Below, in pieces: positions 1 through 7,400 of a stretch of DNA of 64,000 nt. Made by a program: the position numbers and the translations under genes. Below the pieces are notes generated by a model. The model was not told the origin of the DNA. It saw only the letters and a program-made list of their open reading frames with translations, and made no database searches. Within the stretch, counting starts at the first letter, position 1, and the number at the start of each line of letters is the position of its first letter. The stretch is from CAJWKT01 sp964465375 (GTDB lineage Bacteria; Pseudomonadota; Gammaproteobacteria; Steroidobacterales; Rariloculaceae). The stretch lies in contig CAYXIJ010000003.1 of the NCBI GenBank assembly GCA_964465375.1, forward strand, positions 1-64,000. The letters are read 5' to 3'.

Positions 1-353
1 CTATTATTTCTTAGCGGAGTTTTTAGTCTATCTGGGTTATAGAGGGCATTTAGCCCTGATTGGCCCAGCGCACAAAGTCGACCCTGATTGATAGGGTGGA
101 CGGGGTTACCTTCAATTTTTTTAGCTTCACCCTCCCTAATTCGGACCGAAATGCCACAACCACCAGAACATTGATTGCAGACAGTGTTATACCAAGTGGC
201 GAGCCCGGGAGAGTAATCTTCGGGTGGAATAACTTGGGGTACTAATAATTCCTGTGGCCTTTTGACCAGTTCCGCGTAGAGGTAACCAGCACCCACTCCA
301 GCGCCCCCAGCCCCAACAAATTTAAAAAAATCTCTGCGATTAACATTAGCCAT
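1..353 (-). CDS. Molybdopterin oxidoreductase-like subunit (ActB1-like), N-terminal part, cut by window edge
   Basis: About 117 N-terminal residues are visible, reading leftward off the window. The protein opens with a twin-arginine signal (R6-R7-D-F-F-K followed by a Gly/Ala-rich hydrophobic stretch). It then has a C-x2-C-x3-C-x27-C pattern (C59, C62, C66, C94), the [4Fe-4S] ligand set at the N-terminus of Mo/W-bisPGD oxidoreductases. It sits 27 bp downstream of an ActA-type pentaheme cytochrome, the order of alternative complex III, where ActB is a molybdopterin-oxidoreductase-like subunit. It is therefore probably exported to the periplasmic face of a quinol:cytochrome c oxidoreductase-like complex. 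Whether it is true ActB or a catalytic Mo enzyme cannot be settled from this fragment. Confidence 0.8.
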   Translation of the reverse strand, partial: MANVNRRDFFKFVGAGGAGVGAGYLYAELVKRPQELLVPQVIPPEDYSPGLATWYNTVCNQCSGGCGISVRIREGEAKKIEGNPVHPINQGRLCALGQSGLNALYNPDRLKTPLRNN

Positions 354-380
354 GGATCTTTTTATTATTCCTTTCGGTAC

Positions 381-926
381 CTACTTGTGGCAGGTATAAC
401 AATCAAGCCCGTCATCGGTCTGATTTAATGTGTGACAATCGGTACACCATGGCATTGTTAAGTCTGCTACCCGCTCAACGCGGTCCATAGTCTCTACCGG
501 CCCGTGGCATTGCTGGCACTCTAGTCCTGCAAGAACATGTCGCTTGTGGGTGAAATGAACAAAGTCTGGTACATCATGAACCTTTATCCAGGGAATTGGT
601 TCTTGGTCTTGCCAGTATGCGTTGAGTTTCTCGATTTCAGCTGAATCTCTCACAGTCACTACACGTTCGTGACAGCCCACGCATTTTGCAACACTTGGGA
701 CTCCAGCAGATGGGGACCGGTCCGCAGAAGAGTGGCAGTAAAGGCATTCAATTTGGTTCTCTCCAGCATGAATACGATGGCTAAACTCGATCGGTTGCGC
801 GGGTTTTAGGTGGGTAGAGTAGGTGGCATTTATCTTCAGGCCCACGGCAATGCCAATAAACCCGACGATCCCTAATAGGGCTGATTTTCTCAGAGGTTTC
901 AGAGCCTCTAAGACAGAGACATTCAC
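381..926 (-). CDS. actA: ActA-type pentaheme cytochrome c (alternative complex III-like)
   Basis: The 181-residue protein has one N-terminal hydrophobic segment (about residues 16-31) that would act as an uncleaved anchor or signal, then five CxxCH heme-c motifs starting at C61, C82, C137, C161 and C176. The phrase IEFSHRIHAGENQIECLYCH is typical of the ActA/cytochrome c7-like subunit of alternative complex III, which passes electrons from quinol oxidation to periplasmic cytochromes or directly to an oxidase. The molybdopterin-oxidoreductase-like gene follows 27 bp downstream. It is divergent from the cytochrome c/caa3 oxidase genes, so the two halves of the chain share one intergenic control region. 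The family assignment is strong; membership of a full ACIII depends on genes outside the window. Confidence 0.85.
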   Translation of the reverse strand: MNVSVLEALKPLRKSALLGIVGFIGIAVGLKINATYSTHLKPAQPIEFSHRIHAGENQIECLYCHSSADRSPSAGVPSVAKCVGCHERVVTVRDSAEIEKLNAYWQDQEPIPWIKVHDVPDFVHFTHKRHVLAGLECQQCHGPVETMDRVERVADLTMPWCTDCHTLNQTDDGLDCYTCHK

Positions 927-951
927 CCGAACATCCTCCCTAAATTCTTAC

Positions 952-984
952 TTGGCGATTGCCTAAATTTTCGGTTGGCGATTG
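952..984. repeat. Direct repeat TTGGCGATTG x2 in divergent control region
   Basis: The 10-bp sequence TTGGCGATTG occurs at 952-961 and again at 975-984, 23 bp apart, about two helical turns. It lies between the divergent actA and diheme cytochrome genes, and the second copy runs into the candidate -35 element of the rightward promoter. A tandem regulator site is a reasonable inference, but no regulator is identified. Confidence 0.5.
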
Positions 985-1010
985 TGCACGGAAAGCACGC
1001 AAACTACAAT
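982..1010 (+). promoter_or_regulatory. Candidate sigma70 promoter for diheme cytochrome gene
   Basis: TTGTGC at 982-987 and TACAAT at 1005-1010 are separated by 17 bp. Transcription would begin near 1017, just upstream of the ATG at 1037. This supports the 1037 start rather than the in-frame TTG at 959. Confidence 0.45.
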
Positions 1011-1036
1011 GGATTTTTCTTCTTGCAGGGGTGCTC

Positions 1037-1684
1037 ATGAGAGTATTTTTTGTAGTGGCAATTGTTTTTGTTTTTTCTTTGGTTGGTGTAGCGTCGGCAT
1101 TGGCAGAGGGAGATCCCGAAAGAGGCGCTGGACATTTTGCTCTTTGTGTCGCTTGTCATGGACCGGGTGGCGAGGGGATGACTGTTCTTAATTCTCCGGC
1201 TAGTGGTGGCCAGGATTATGCGTATGTTGTTCGGCAGATGCAGAATTTTCGCAGCGGCTTGCGCGGAACTCACGCGGATGATTTATTTGGACAGCAAATG
1301 CGCCCTATGGCTATGGTTTTGCCAGACGAGCAGGCGATAGAGGATGTGGCAGCCTATATTCAGACACTGCCTATACCTGACCCGCCTATTACTGTAGAGG
1401 GCGATGTTGTTGCTGGTAGGGCGTTATACGAAAGTACCTGCATCGCTTGCCATGGGGAAAGCGCTCAGGGGTTAACCTTGATTGAGGCACCCCGATTATC
1501 CAGACAACATGATTGGTATTTGGTTCGGCAGCTTGAGAATTTTCGGACCGGCGTTCGAGGGACTCATCCGGGCGATTTAGGCGGAGCGCCCATGCGCGGA
1601 ATGGCTCAAATACTGGAAACTGACGAGCAGATTAGAGATGTTGTGTCCTATATTGCTAGCCTTGAGTATGTGCCAGGTAGCTGA
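1037..1684 (+). CDS. Periplasmic diheme cytochrome c (c4-like)
   Basis: The predicted protein is 215 residues with a cleavable signal peptide ending at about ALA-23. Two c-type modules follow, with CxxCH at C37-H41 and C135-H139. Each module carries the pattern R-Q-x-x-N-F-R-x-G-x-R-G-T-H, followed in the first by D-L-F-G-x-Q-M-R-P-M, whose methionines may be distal heme ligands. The ATG at 1037 is chosen because it gives a clean signal peptide and has an AGGGG-like ribosome site just upstream; a TTG at 959 is in frame but unlikely. It probably shuttles electrons from the quinol-oxidising complex to the caa3 oxidase encoded downstream, whose subunit II carries the same type of module. Confidence 0.9.
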   Translation: MRVFFVVAIVFVFSLVGVASALAEGDPERGAGHFALCVACHGPGGEGMTVLNSPASGGQDYAYVVRQMQNFRSGLRGTHADDLFGQQMRPMAMVLPDEQAIEDVAAYIQTLPIPDPPITVEGDVVAGRALYESTCIACHGESAQGLTLIEAPRLSRQHDWYLVRQLENFRTGVRGTHPGDLGGAPMRGMAQILETDEQIRDVVSYIASLEYVPGS

Positions 1685-1700
1685 ATTAGGGGAGGTTGCA

Positions 1701-2099
1701 TTAATTCTTGGGGCGTTTTATCAAATAAATTGACGGGCCCGTTAATTCTTTTCCTTCGATGGTTAAGCGAACCTTGTACCGTCCAGCCACAGGGAAGAGC
1801 ACCTTTTCCATTGGTAGGACAAACTGACTTTTCGGCGGTGAGTTCAAGTTTTCTATAGGGTTTACATCGGTATGACCCTCTATTGTAAAAATTGATCGGT
1901 CGCTTGGGTCCAGAAGGTCAATTTTGAATACAATACGTCCCTGCTCTTGCTTATCCCATTCGATAATTCCAGCAAGTACCAAGCGATCTTGGCGGGCAGG
2001 AAAGTCGGGAGCATGAAGTTCGTTGAATACACCGTAGATATTCAAGTTATTGTCAGGACCAGCCTGAGCGTGACTGCAGAGCAGGAACGTAGTCTCCAC
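1701..2099 (-). CDS. DUF6941-like protein
   Basis: The 132-residue soluble protein has no signal peptide. It resembles the DUF6941 family: an N-terminal phrase about a cytoplasmic or capping strand (H-A-Q-A-G-P-D-N-N-L-N-I-Y-G), then beta-rich sequence with a terminal R-Y-K-V-R-L-T-I-E-G strand, suggesting a beta-sandwich. No function is known for the family and no catalytic residues stand out. It sits convergent with the first diheme cytochrome gene and divergent from the second, apparently unrelated to respiration. Family assignment is by recognition only. Confidence 0.65.
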   Translation of the reverse strand: METTFLLCSHAQAGPDNNLNIYGVFNELHAPDFPARQDRLVLAGIIEWDKQEQGRIVFKIDLLDPSDRSIFTIEGHTDVNPIENLNSPPKSQFVLPMEKVLFPVAGRYKVRLTIEGKELTGPSIYLIKRPKN

Positions 2100-2198
2100 T
2101 GAATTAGTTTACCAGTTCTGATGTGAGAGATAGAGACACTTTAGTTTTTTGACCCTAATCCATGTAAAACACAATTACCCTTGAAGAGCTGCCGAGAC

Positions 2199-2219
2199 TC
2201 CGGTAAGTTTCCCACCGGA
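2199..2219. repeat. Inverted repeat upstream of second diheme cytochrome
   Basis: TCCGGT (2199-2204) and ACCGGA (2214-2219) form a 6-bp inverted repeat with a 9-nt spacer, 20 bp ahead of the ATG at 2239. It could be an operator half-site pair or a leader hairpin. There is no further support. Confidence 0.3.
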
Positions 2220-2238
2220 ATCAAAATGCCCAAGTTTA

Positions 2239-2886
2239 ATGAGACAAAGAATGGATAAATCAAAATTTAGTAAGGTACTTCTGGCCATCGGTTTTCTCGT
2301 AACTGCCCAGCATGGGTATGCTCAGGGGGACGCAGCTCGAGGCGAGGCTGAGTTTGCGGTATGCGCAGTGTGTCATGGGGTCAATGGTGAAGGAAATGCA
2401 GCTTTAAATTCACCTAGAATTAGTGGGATGGAGCCTTACTATACTGTACGTCAGCTTCAATATTTTAGAGACGGCCTAAGGGCATCAGATGCGAGCGATA
2501 TTTACGGCACCCAGATGAGGGCAGTTTCCATGACACTTGAGGGGGAGCAGGTTTTACAGGATCTTGCTGCTTATATCGAAACTTTGGATTCACCACTAAG
2601 TGCTGCCACTATAGTTGGGGCAGACATAAATGCGGGTAAGGCTTCCTATGCACTTTGCCAAGCTTGTCATGCTCCAGATGGTACTGGTAATGAAGCACTA
2701 AACACGCCTAGCTTAGTTGGTCAATATGACTGGTATGTCGAGCGGCAAATTATGAATTACCGAGACACGATACGCGGCGCGAGCCCCCAGGATATATTTG
2801 GTGCTCAGATGCGCCCAATGGTCGGTACGCTTGCTAGTGACGAGGCTGTTACTAATGTCGCCGCTTATATTAAGACACTGCAGTAA
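2239..2886 (+). CDS. Periplasmic diheme cytochrome c (c4-like), second copy
   Basis: This 215-residue protein is a paralogue of the cytochrome at 1037 and has the same length. A signal peptide ends near residue 28 (H-G-Y-A-Q). CxxCH motifs lie at C42-H46 and C140-H144. Both modules keep the Y/W-Y-x-V-x-R-Q core, and the D-I-F/Y-G-x-Q-M-R element with its candidate methionine ligands is present twice. The internal repeat implies an ancient duplication of a single-heme unit. An alternative in-frame ATG lies 12 bp downstream of the first. Its likely role is periplasmic electron carrier to the oxidase encoded next. Confidence 0.9.
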   Translation: MRQRMDKSKFSKVLLAIGFLVTAQHGYAQGDAARGEAEFAVCAVCHGVNGEGNAALNSPRISGMEPYYTVRQLQYFRDGLRASDASDIYGTQMRAVSMTLEGEQVLQDLAAYIETLDSPLSAATIVGADINAGKASYALCQACHAPDGTGNEALNTPSLVGQYDWYVERQIMNYRDTIRGASPQDIFGAQMRPMVGTLASDEAVTNVAAYIKTLQ

Positions 2887-3153
2887 AATGCAGTTTCTGG
2901 TGTACTTACACAGGGCTGATTGATATATAAGTCAGGCTAGTTTTCGTTTTATGGTTGTGTTTGATGAGTGCCTCAAATAGGAGCACATTTTTGTTGGATA
3001 CTCGTTGCAGCATGACACCAATTGCCGTAGCATTAACTCCCGTTCTAGGGTGGCTCTGTTAAGGAGAGTCAGGGTTTCAGTAGCCAGCTGCTTAGTCCCT
3101 CGGGTTGGGCACTTCTGGCTCAAAAACACACGATAAATTAGGAGTCCGGACAA

Positions 3154-3570
3154 GTGTCCAGAAGTATGCGTGAGTCTGTGGCTAGTTCTCTGGCGGCCTC
3201 AGTGCTGATTTTGTGCCCAAGCTCTCTTTTTTCAGCGGATTCGGTAATCGCGAGCTTTGCCCAGCTCGGTTACGTTAATTACAGCCTGAACGTTTTAGTT
3301 TTTTGGGTTTGTGTGGCTGTGGCCCACGTATTATTTGGACTAATGATATATTCCATTGCTACTACTCGGGTTGAGCGGGAAATTCAATTTTGTAACAGCG
3401 CTAAAGTGGAGATAGCTTGGACGATTATTCCTATTCTCATTTTCATCGGCGTGGCTATTCCGTCAGGTCAAGAGCTTATAAGTTCAGCGGAGAACACGAG
3501 TTCTGTAGGGGCGGTAGTGATAGGCGATCATTCGATTGGGGATGATTCACTTCAAGATATAGTTTTTTAG
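3154..3570 (+). CDS. Stand-alone cytochrome oxidase subunit II transmembrane-domain protein, no CuA domain
   Basis: The 138-residue protein has a signal-like N-terminus, then two transmembrane segments. The second reads V-E-I-A-W-T-I-I-P-I-L, the hallmark of helix 2 of oxidase subunit II. It stops some 30 residues later, without any CuA ligands. The full CoxB starts only 15 bp downstream, so there is no room for a degraded CuA domain. A GTG at 3154 is preferred because GGAG lies 9 nt upstream; an ATG at 3166 is in frame but badly spaced. It may be an accessory subunit replacing or adding to the helix hairpin of CoxB, or a relic of a duplicated coxB. Function is inferred only from position and motif. 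Confidence 0.75.
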   Translation: MSRSMRESVASSLAASVLILCPSSLFSADSVIASFAQLGYVNYSLNVLVFWVCVAVAHVLFGLMIYSIATTRVEREIQFCNSAKVEIAWTIIPILIFIGVAIPSGQELISSAENTSSVGAVVIGDHSIGDDSLQDIVF

Positions 3571-3585
3571 GGATACAGGTAAGGT

Positions 3586-4938
3586 ATGACTCTAGCAATT
3601 GTATTGGTTCTGTTGGTTATTGGTTCAGTCGTTTTTCACTTTGTGAGTCCCTGGTGGTTTACTACAATAGCCTCTAACTGGAGCGCAATGGACTCAACCA
3701 TCAATGCCACTGTGTGGGCAACAGGAGTGGCTTTTGTAATTGTCAATTTGTTTGTTGCTTATTGCGTTTGGCGGTTTCGTTACCGTGCAGATGCTCAGGC
3801 AGCCTATGAACCAGAGAGCAAGAAACTCGAATTTTGGTTAACGATCATAACTACGGCTGGAATTGTCGCACTACTACTGCCTGGTCTCATAACATGGACT
3901 AACTTTGTCAATGTTCCTGAGGAAGCTTTAGAGATGGAGGCTGTCGGGCAGCAATGGAGCTGGAGCTATAGATTTCCGGGAGAGGATGGAATTTTTGGTG
4001 CCGTGGACTCTCGGACAATCACCCCTGAGAACCCGTTTGGCATGGTTGAGGGTGACCTGAATGGTCAGGATGACATTTTGATTGACAGTCAAGAAGTCCA
4101 CCTTCCCATTGATCAGCCGATCAAGATGTTGCTTCGCTCTAAGGACGTTTTACATAATTTTACTGTAGCCGAATTTCGTACAAAGATGGATATGGTACCG
4201 GGCCTTATTACTTATCAGTGGCTCACACCGACACGCATGGGTACTTACGAGCTTCTATGTGAGGAACTTTGTGGTACCGCTCATTTTGCAATGAGAGGTA
4301 GTGTAGTAGTTGAATCAGATAGTGATTTTCGTAACTGGCTAGACGGCTACCCCACATATGCGGAGGTTATTGCTGCACCGGCTGGAGATCCTGTTGGGGG
4401 ACAGGCGTTGTATGCACTGTGTACTGCCTGTCATGGTCCCGAGGGCCAAGATAACCCTATACTAAATTCCCCTAAAATTAGCGGGCAATCGGATTGGTAC
4501 CTCAGAAGATCTCTGCAACAATATAAATCTGGTGTTCGAGGTACACATGAGGATGATCTTTTTGGTCAACAGATGGCGCCCATGGCAGCAACATTGGTTG
4601 ATGATGGGGCCATCAATGATGTGGTGGCCTACATCAATACCTTACCTGATGAGCCCGCTCCAATTACAGTAGTTGGTGATATCGCCCGCGGTGAGAAACT
4701 GTATCAAACGTGCGCTTATTGTCACGGGGGGGATGGCCAAGGTATTTGGTCGGTGAATGCACCAAGGCTCAGCGGGATTAGTGATTGGTATTTAGTTAGG
4801 CAATTAAGCAATTTCAAATCAGGCATTCGTGGAATCCATCCTGCAGACACATTTGGTGCCCAGATGTCTTGGATGACAACTGTTTTGCCTGATGAGGCGG
4901 CAATCAATGATGTAGTTGCCTATATCAATACTCTTTGA
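3586..4938 (+). CDS. coxB: caa3-type cytochrome c oxidase subunit II with CuA and two heme c domains
   Basis: This 450-residue membrane-anchored subunit receives electrons for oxygen reduction. There are three hydrophobic helices (about 3-22, 42-62, 83-104). A cupredoxin domain follows with a complete CuA site: H190, C225, E227, C229, H233, M236. Residues 265-450 form a diheme cytochrome domain with CxxCH at C279-H283 and C376-H380, closely resembling the two soluble diheme cytochromes upstream. Most caa3 subunits II carry one heme c; two is less usual. Helix 2 lacks the usual E-x-x-W-T-x-x-P phrase, which is present instead in the short protein immediately upstream. It is followed by subunits I, III, III and IV in one apparent operon. 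Confidence 0.96.
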   Translation: MTLAIVLVLLVIGSVVFHFVSPWWFTTIASNWSAMDSTINATVWATGVAFVIVNLFVAYCVWRFRYRADAQAAYEPESKKLEFWLTIITTAGIVALLLPGLITWTNFVNVPEEALEMEAVGQQWSWSYRFPGEDGIFGAVDSRTITPENPFGMVEGDLNGQDDILIDSQEVHLPIDQPIKMLLRSKDVLHNFTVAEFRTKMDMVPGLITYQWLTPTRMGTYELLCEELCGTAHFAMRGSVVVESDSDFRNWLDGYPTYAEVIAAPAGDPVGGQALYALCTACHGPEGQDNPILNSPKISGQSDWYLRRSLQQYKSGVRGTHEDDLFGQQMAPMAATLVDDGAINDVVAYINTLPDEPAPITVVGDIARGEKLYQTCAYCHGGDGQGIWSVNAPRLSGISDWYLVRQLSNFKSGIRGIHPADTFGAQMSWMTTVLPDEAAINDVVAYINTL

Positions 4939-5011
4939 GGCTTTGGGTTACTAGGGAAACAGAATAAAGATAGGTAATTGGTACGGGAATCGGTACTAAG
5001 AGGGAGTTCTA

Positions 5012-6775
5012 ATGGCTTACGTTGCAATTGCTGATCGGGATCATGAGCAGCCGCTTCATCATCCCCACAGTTTTATTACCAAATGGGTATTTAGTCAGGA
5101 TCACAAGGTCATCGCAATACAGTATGGGGTGACGGCCGTGGCTGTGGGTATGGTAGCGCTTGTGCTATCGATGTTGATGAGATTGCAATTGGGATTTCCG
5201 GATTCATTCTCTTTTTTAACGCCAGATACATACATTCAGTCTGTAACCATGCATGGAATGATCATGGTTGTTTATTTGTTGACGGCTCTTTTGCTTGGTG
5301 CTTTCGGGAATTACCTCATACCACTGATGGTTGGTGCTAGGGATATGGTCTTTCCCTTTATGAATATGCTGAGTTATTGGTTTTATCTTCTTTCAGTGAT
5401 TGTATTGTTAATTGGTTTTTTTCTGCCTGGCGGTACTACCGGTGCTGGGTGGACTTTATACCCGCCTCAGGCTATTACCGGTGGCACACCGGGTGCGGGC
5501 GGTGGCATCATTGCAATGTTGGTTTCCCTTGCCATTTTTATTGCTGCTTTCACGATGGGTGGCTTGAACTATGTGACCACTGTATTGCAAGCACGTTGCC
5601 GCGGGATGACTCTCATGCGGATGCCGTTGTCCGTATGGGGAATTTTTACTGCTGCAATTCTCGGGCTCCTGGCTTTTCCTGCCCTTTTTGTTGCCGCAGT
5701 GATGATGTTGTTCGATGCGCTGTTGGGTACCAGTTTTTTCATGCCGGCCATGATTTCTCAGGGTGAGTCGAGCGGGACAATTGGCGGCAGCCCAGTGCTT
5801 TTCCAGCATTTGTTTTGGTTTTTTGGTCACCCCGAGGTTTATATCGTCGCTCTCCCGGCTTTCGGTATTGTCTCTGATCTTTTGAGTACCCATGCCCGTA
5901 AAAATATATTCGGCTATCGTATGATGGTTTGGGCAATAGTGGCCATTGGTGCAATTAGCTTTGTCGTCTGGGCTCATCACATGTATGTCAGTGGTATGAA
6001 TCCTTACTTCGGATTTTTCTTTGCGACCACCACGTTGATAATTGCTGTGCCTACTGCCCTCAAGGTTTATAACTGGACCATAACGCTATGGAAAGGGAAT
6101 ATTGTTTTGAATGTACCCATGCTTTTCTCAATAGGGTTCATATTCACTTTTGTGCACGGTGGCCTTACCGGACTCTATTTAGGTAATGTGGGGGCCGACA
6201 TTCCTCTCTCGGATACCTATTTCGTTATCGGGCATTTTCATATGGTCATGGGCGTTTCTCCCATCATGGTGATCTTTGGTGCAATTTATCACTGGTACCC
6301 AAAAATGACTGGACGGATGTTTAACAATACGTTAGGTAAAATTCATTTTTGGCTAACATTTTTAGGTGTTTATTCGATTTATCTTCCGATGCATTATCTT
6401 GGTTTTTTGGGGGTGCCACGTCGGTATTTTGCCTATGAAGGAATTAGTTTTTCTGAATCTGCCGAGGCAGTGAATGCCAATATCACGATTGTTGCCCTGA
6501 TAGTGGGGGTTACCCAGCTCATTTTTCTTTTCAATCTTATCTGGAGCATTAAGTACGGCAAGGAAGCAGAGCACAATCCTTGGGGAGCTACTACACTCGA
6601 GTGGCAGACACCTGACAAAGTCCCGGGTCATGGAAACTGGGGCACGAGCTTACCAACCGTACATCGCTGGGCTTATGATTATTCGGTGCCTGGCGCATCC
6701 CAAGATTTTTTGCCGCAAACCATGTCATCGGAAGAAGCAACCTCTCTTGGGGCAAAGGGAGCTGAAGAGACATGA
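5012..6775 (+). CDS. coxA: Cytochrome c oxidase subunit I (A1-type heme-copper oxidase)
   Basis: The 587-residue, roughly twelve-helix catalytic subunit reduces O2 to water and pumps protons. Heme a ligand H81 (T-M-H-G-M) and H410 are present, as are heme a3 ligand H408 and CuB ligands H273, H322, H323, with the cross-linked Y277 in G-H-P-E-V-Y. E275 plus D111 in G-A-R-D-M-V-F-P define the D channel, and K351 in A-L-K-V-Y the K channel, so it is A1-type. A GAGGGAG ribosome site precedes the ATG. The 3' end overlaps the next gene by 4 bp (ATGA), indicating translational coupling. No heme A synthase or CtaG-type assembly gene is in the window. Confidence 0.98.
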   Translation: MAYVAIADRDHEQPLHHPHSFITKWVFSQDHKVIAIQYGVTAVAVGMVALVLSMLMRLQLGFPDSFSFLTPDTYIQSVTMHGMIMVVYLLTALLLGAFGNYLIPLMVGARDMVFPFMNMLSYWFYLLSVIVLLIGFFLPGGTTGAGWTLYPPQAITGGTPGAGGGIIAMLVSLAIFIAAFTMGGLNYVTTVLQARCRGMTLMRMPLSVWGIFTAAILGLLAFPALFVAAVMMLFDALLGTSFFMPAMISQGESSGTIGGSPVLFQHLFWFFGHPEVYIVALPAFGIVSDLLSTHARKNIFGYRMMVWAIVAIGAISFVVWAHHMYVSGMNPYFGFFFATTTLIIAVPTALKVYNWTITLWKGNIVLNVPMLFSIGFIFTFVHGGLTGLYLGNVGADIPLSDTYFVIGHFHMVMGVSPIMVIFGAIYHWYPKMTGRMFNNTLGKIHFWLTFLGVYSIYLPMHYLGFLGVPRRYFAYEGISFSESAEAVNANITIVALIVGVTQLIFLFNLIWSIKYGKEAEHNPWGATTLEWQTPDKVPGHGNWGTSLPTVHRWAYDYSVPGASQDFLPQTMSSEEATSLGAKGAEET

Positions 6776-7386
6776 GTTTTTTTCGAAAACTAGCTACCAA
6801 ACCTTGGTTGGAGCAGGATACGGCGAACAACCCTAGGCCGGCTGATATTGTGCCAATTGAGACAGCCAAGGTAGGACTGTTTGTTTTTCTTGCGGTAATC
6901 ACATTTTTGTTTTTCTTGTTCTTTGTTGCTATCCATATGCGAGCTGATTATGAGGATTGGGTGGCTTTGTCGGAACCCGGTTTGCTTTGGGTTAATACCC
7001 TGTTATTGATTTTAAGCAGCGCGGCCATGCAGGCCGCACGTTCCGCTTCTCGTAAAGGCGAAACAAATGTAATGAAGGTCAATGTTACGGTAGGTGGGGT
7101 TCTTACTATCATTTTTTTGCTAGGACAACTACTTGTTTGGCGGCAGCTAGTTGATGACGGACACTATGCAGCATCAAATCCTGCTAATGCAGCATTTTAT
7201 CTTTTGACCTTTGTTCATGGAGTCCACATGTTAGGTGGGTTATGGGTTTTAGGAAAAACAAGTTTTGGTTTATGGGTTGGCCGAAGGGCTAGAAGCGTAG
7301 CGTTGAGCGTAGAACTATGCACAACTTATTGGCATTATTTATTGTTAGTTTGGCTGGTGATTTTCGGCCTTCTGCTTTCCACATAG
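6772..7386 (+). CDS. Divergent cytochrome c oxidase subunit III, first tandem copy
   Basis: The 204-residue protein has five predicted membrane helices and the subunit III fold signature: F-V-H-G-V-H-M in helix 4 and Y-W-H-Y near the end. It lacks the acidic residue of the usual W-H-F-V-D-x-V-W helix (here W-H-Y-L-L-L-V-W), unlike its neighbour. Its start overlaps the coxA stop by 4 bp. Subunit III stabilises the core and supports proton uptake. A tandem pair of five-helix COX3 proteins suggests both are structural parts of the same complex, but that is inferred. Confidence 0.88.
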   Translation: MSFFRKLATKPWLEQDTANNPRPADIVPIETAKVGLFVFLAVITFLFFLFFVAIHMRADYEDWVALSEPGLLWVNTLLLILSSAAMQAARSASRKGETNVMKVNVTVGGVLTIIFLLGQLLVWRQLVDDGHYAASNPANAAFYLLTFVHGVHMLGGLWVLGKTSFGLWVGRRARSVALSVELCTTYWHYLLLVWLVIFGLLLST

Positions 7387-7400
7387 GGGAATAAGACTAT

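Noticed and set aside
959..1036. TTG start giving the first diheme cytochrome 26 extra residues
   Set aside because: The extra residues lie upstream of a clean signal peptide, over the direct repeat and promoter, and the ATG at 1037 has a better ribosome site.
2932..3153. 73-codon reading frame on the minus strand in the gap before the subunit-II-like gene
   Set aside because: No recognisable domain, no good ribosome site and a composition unlike neighbouring genes; the 267-bp gap otherwise shows nothing I can name.
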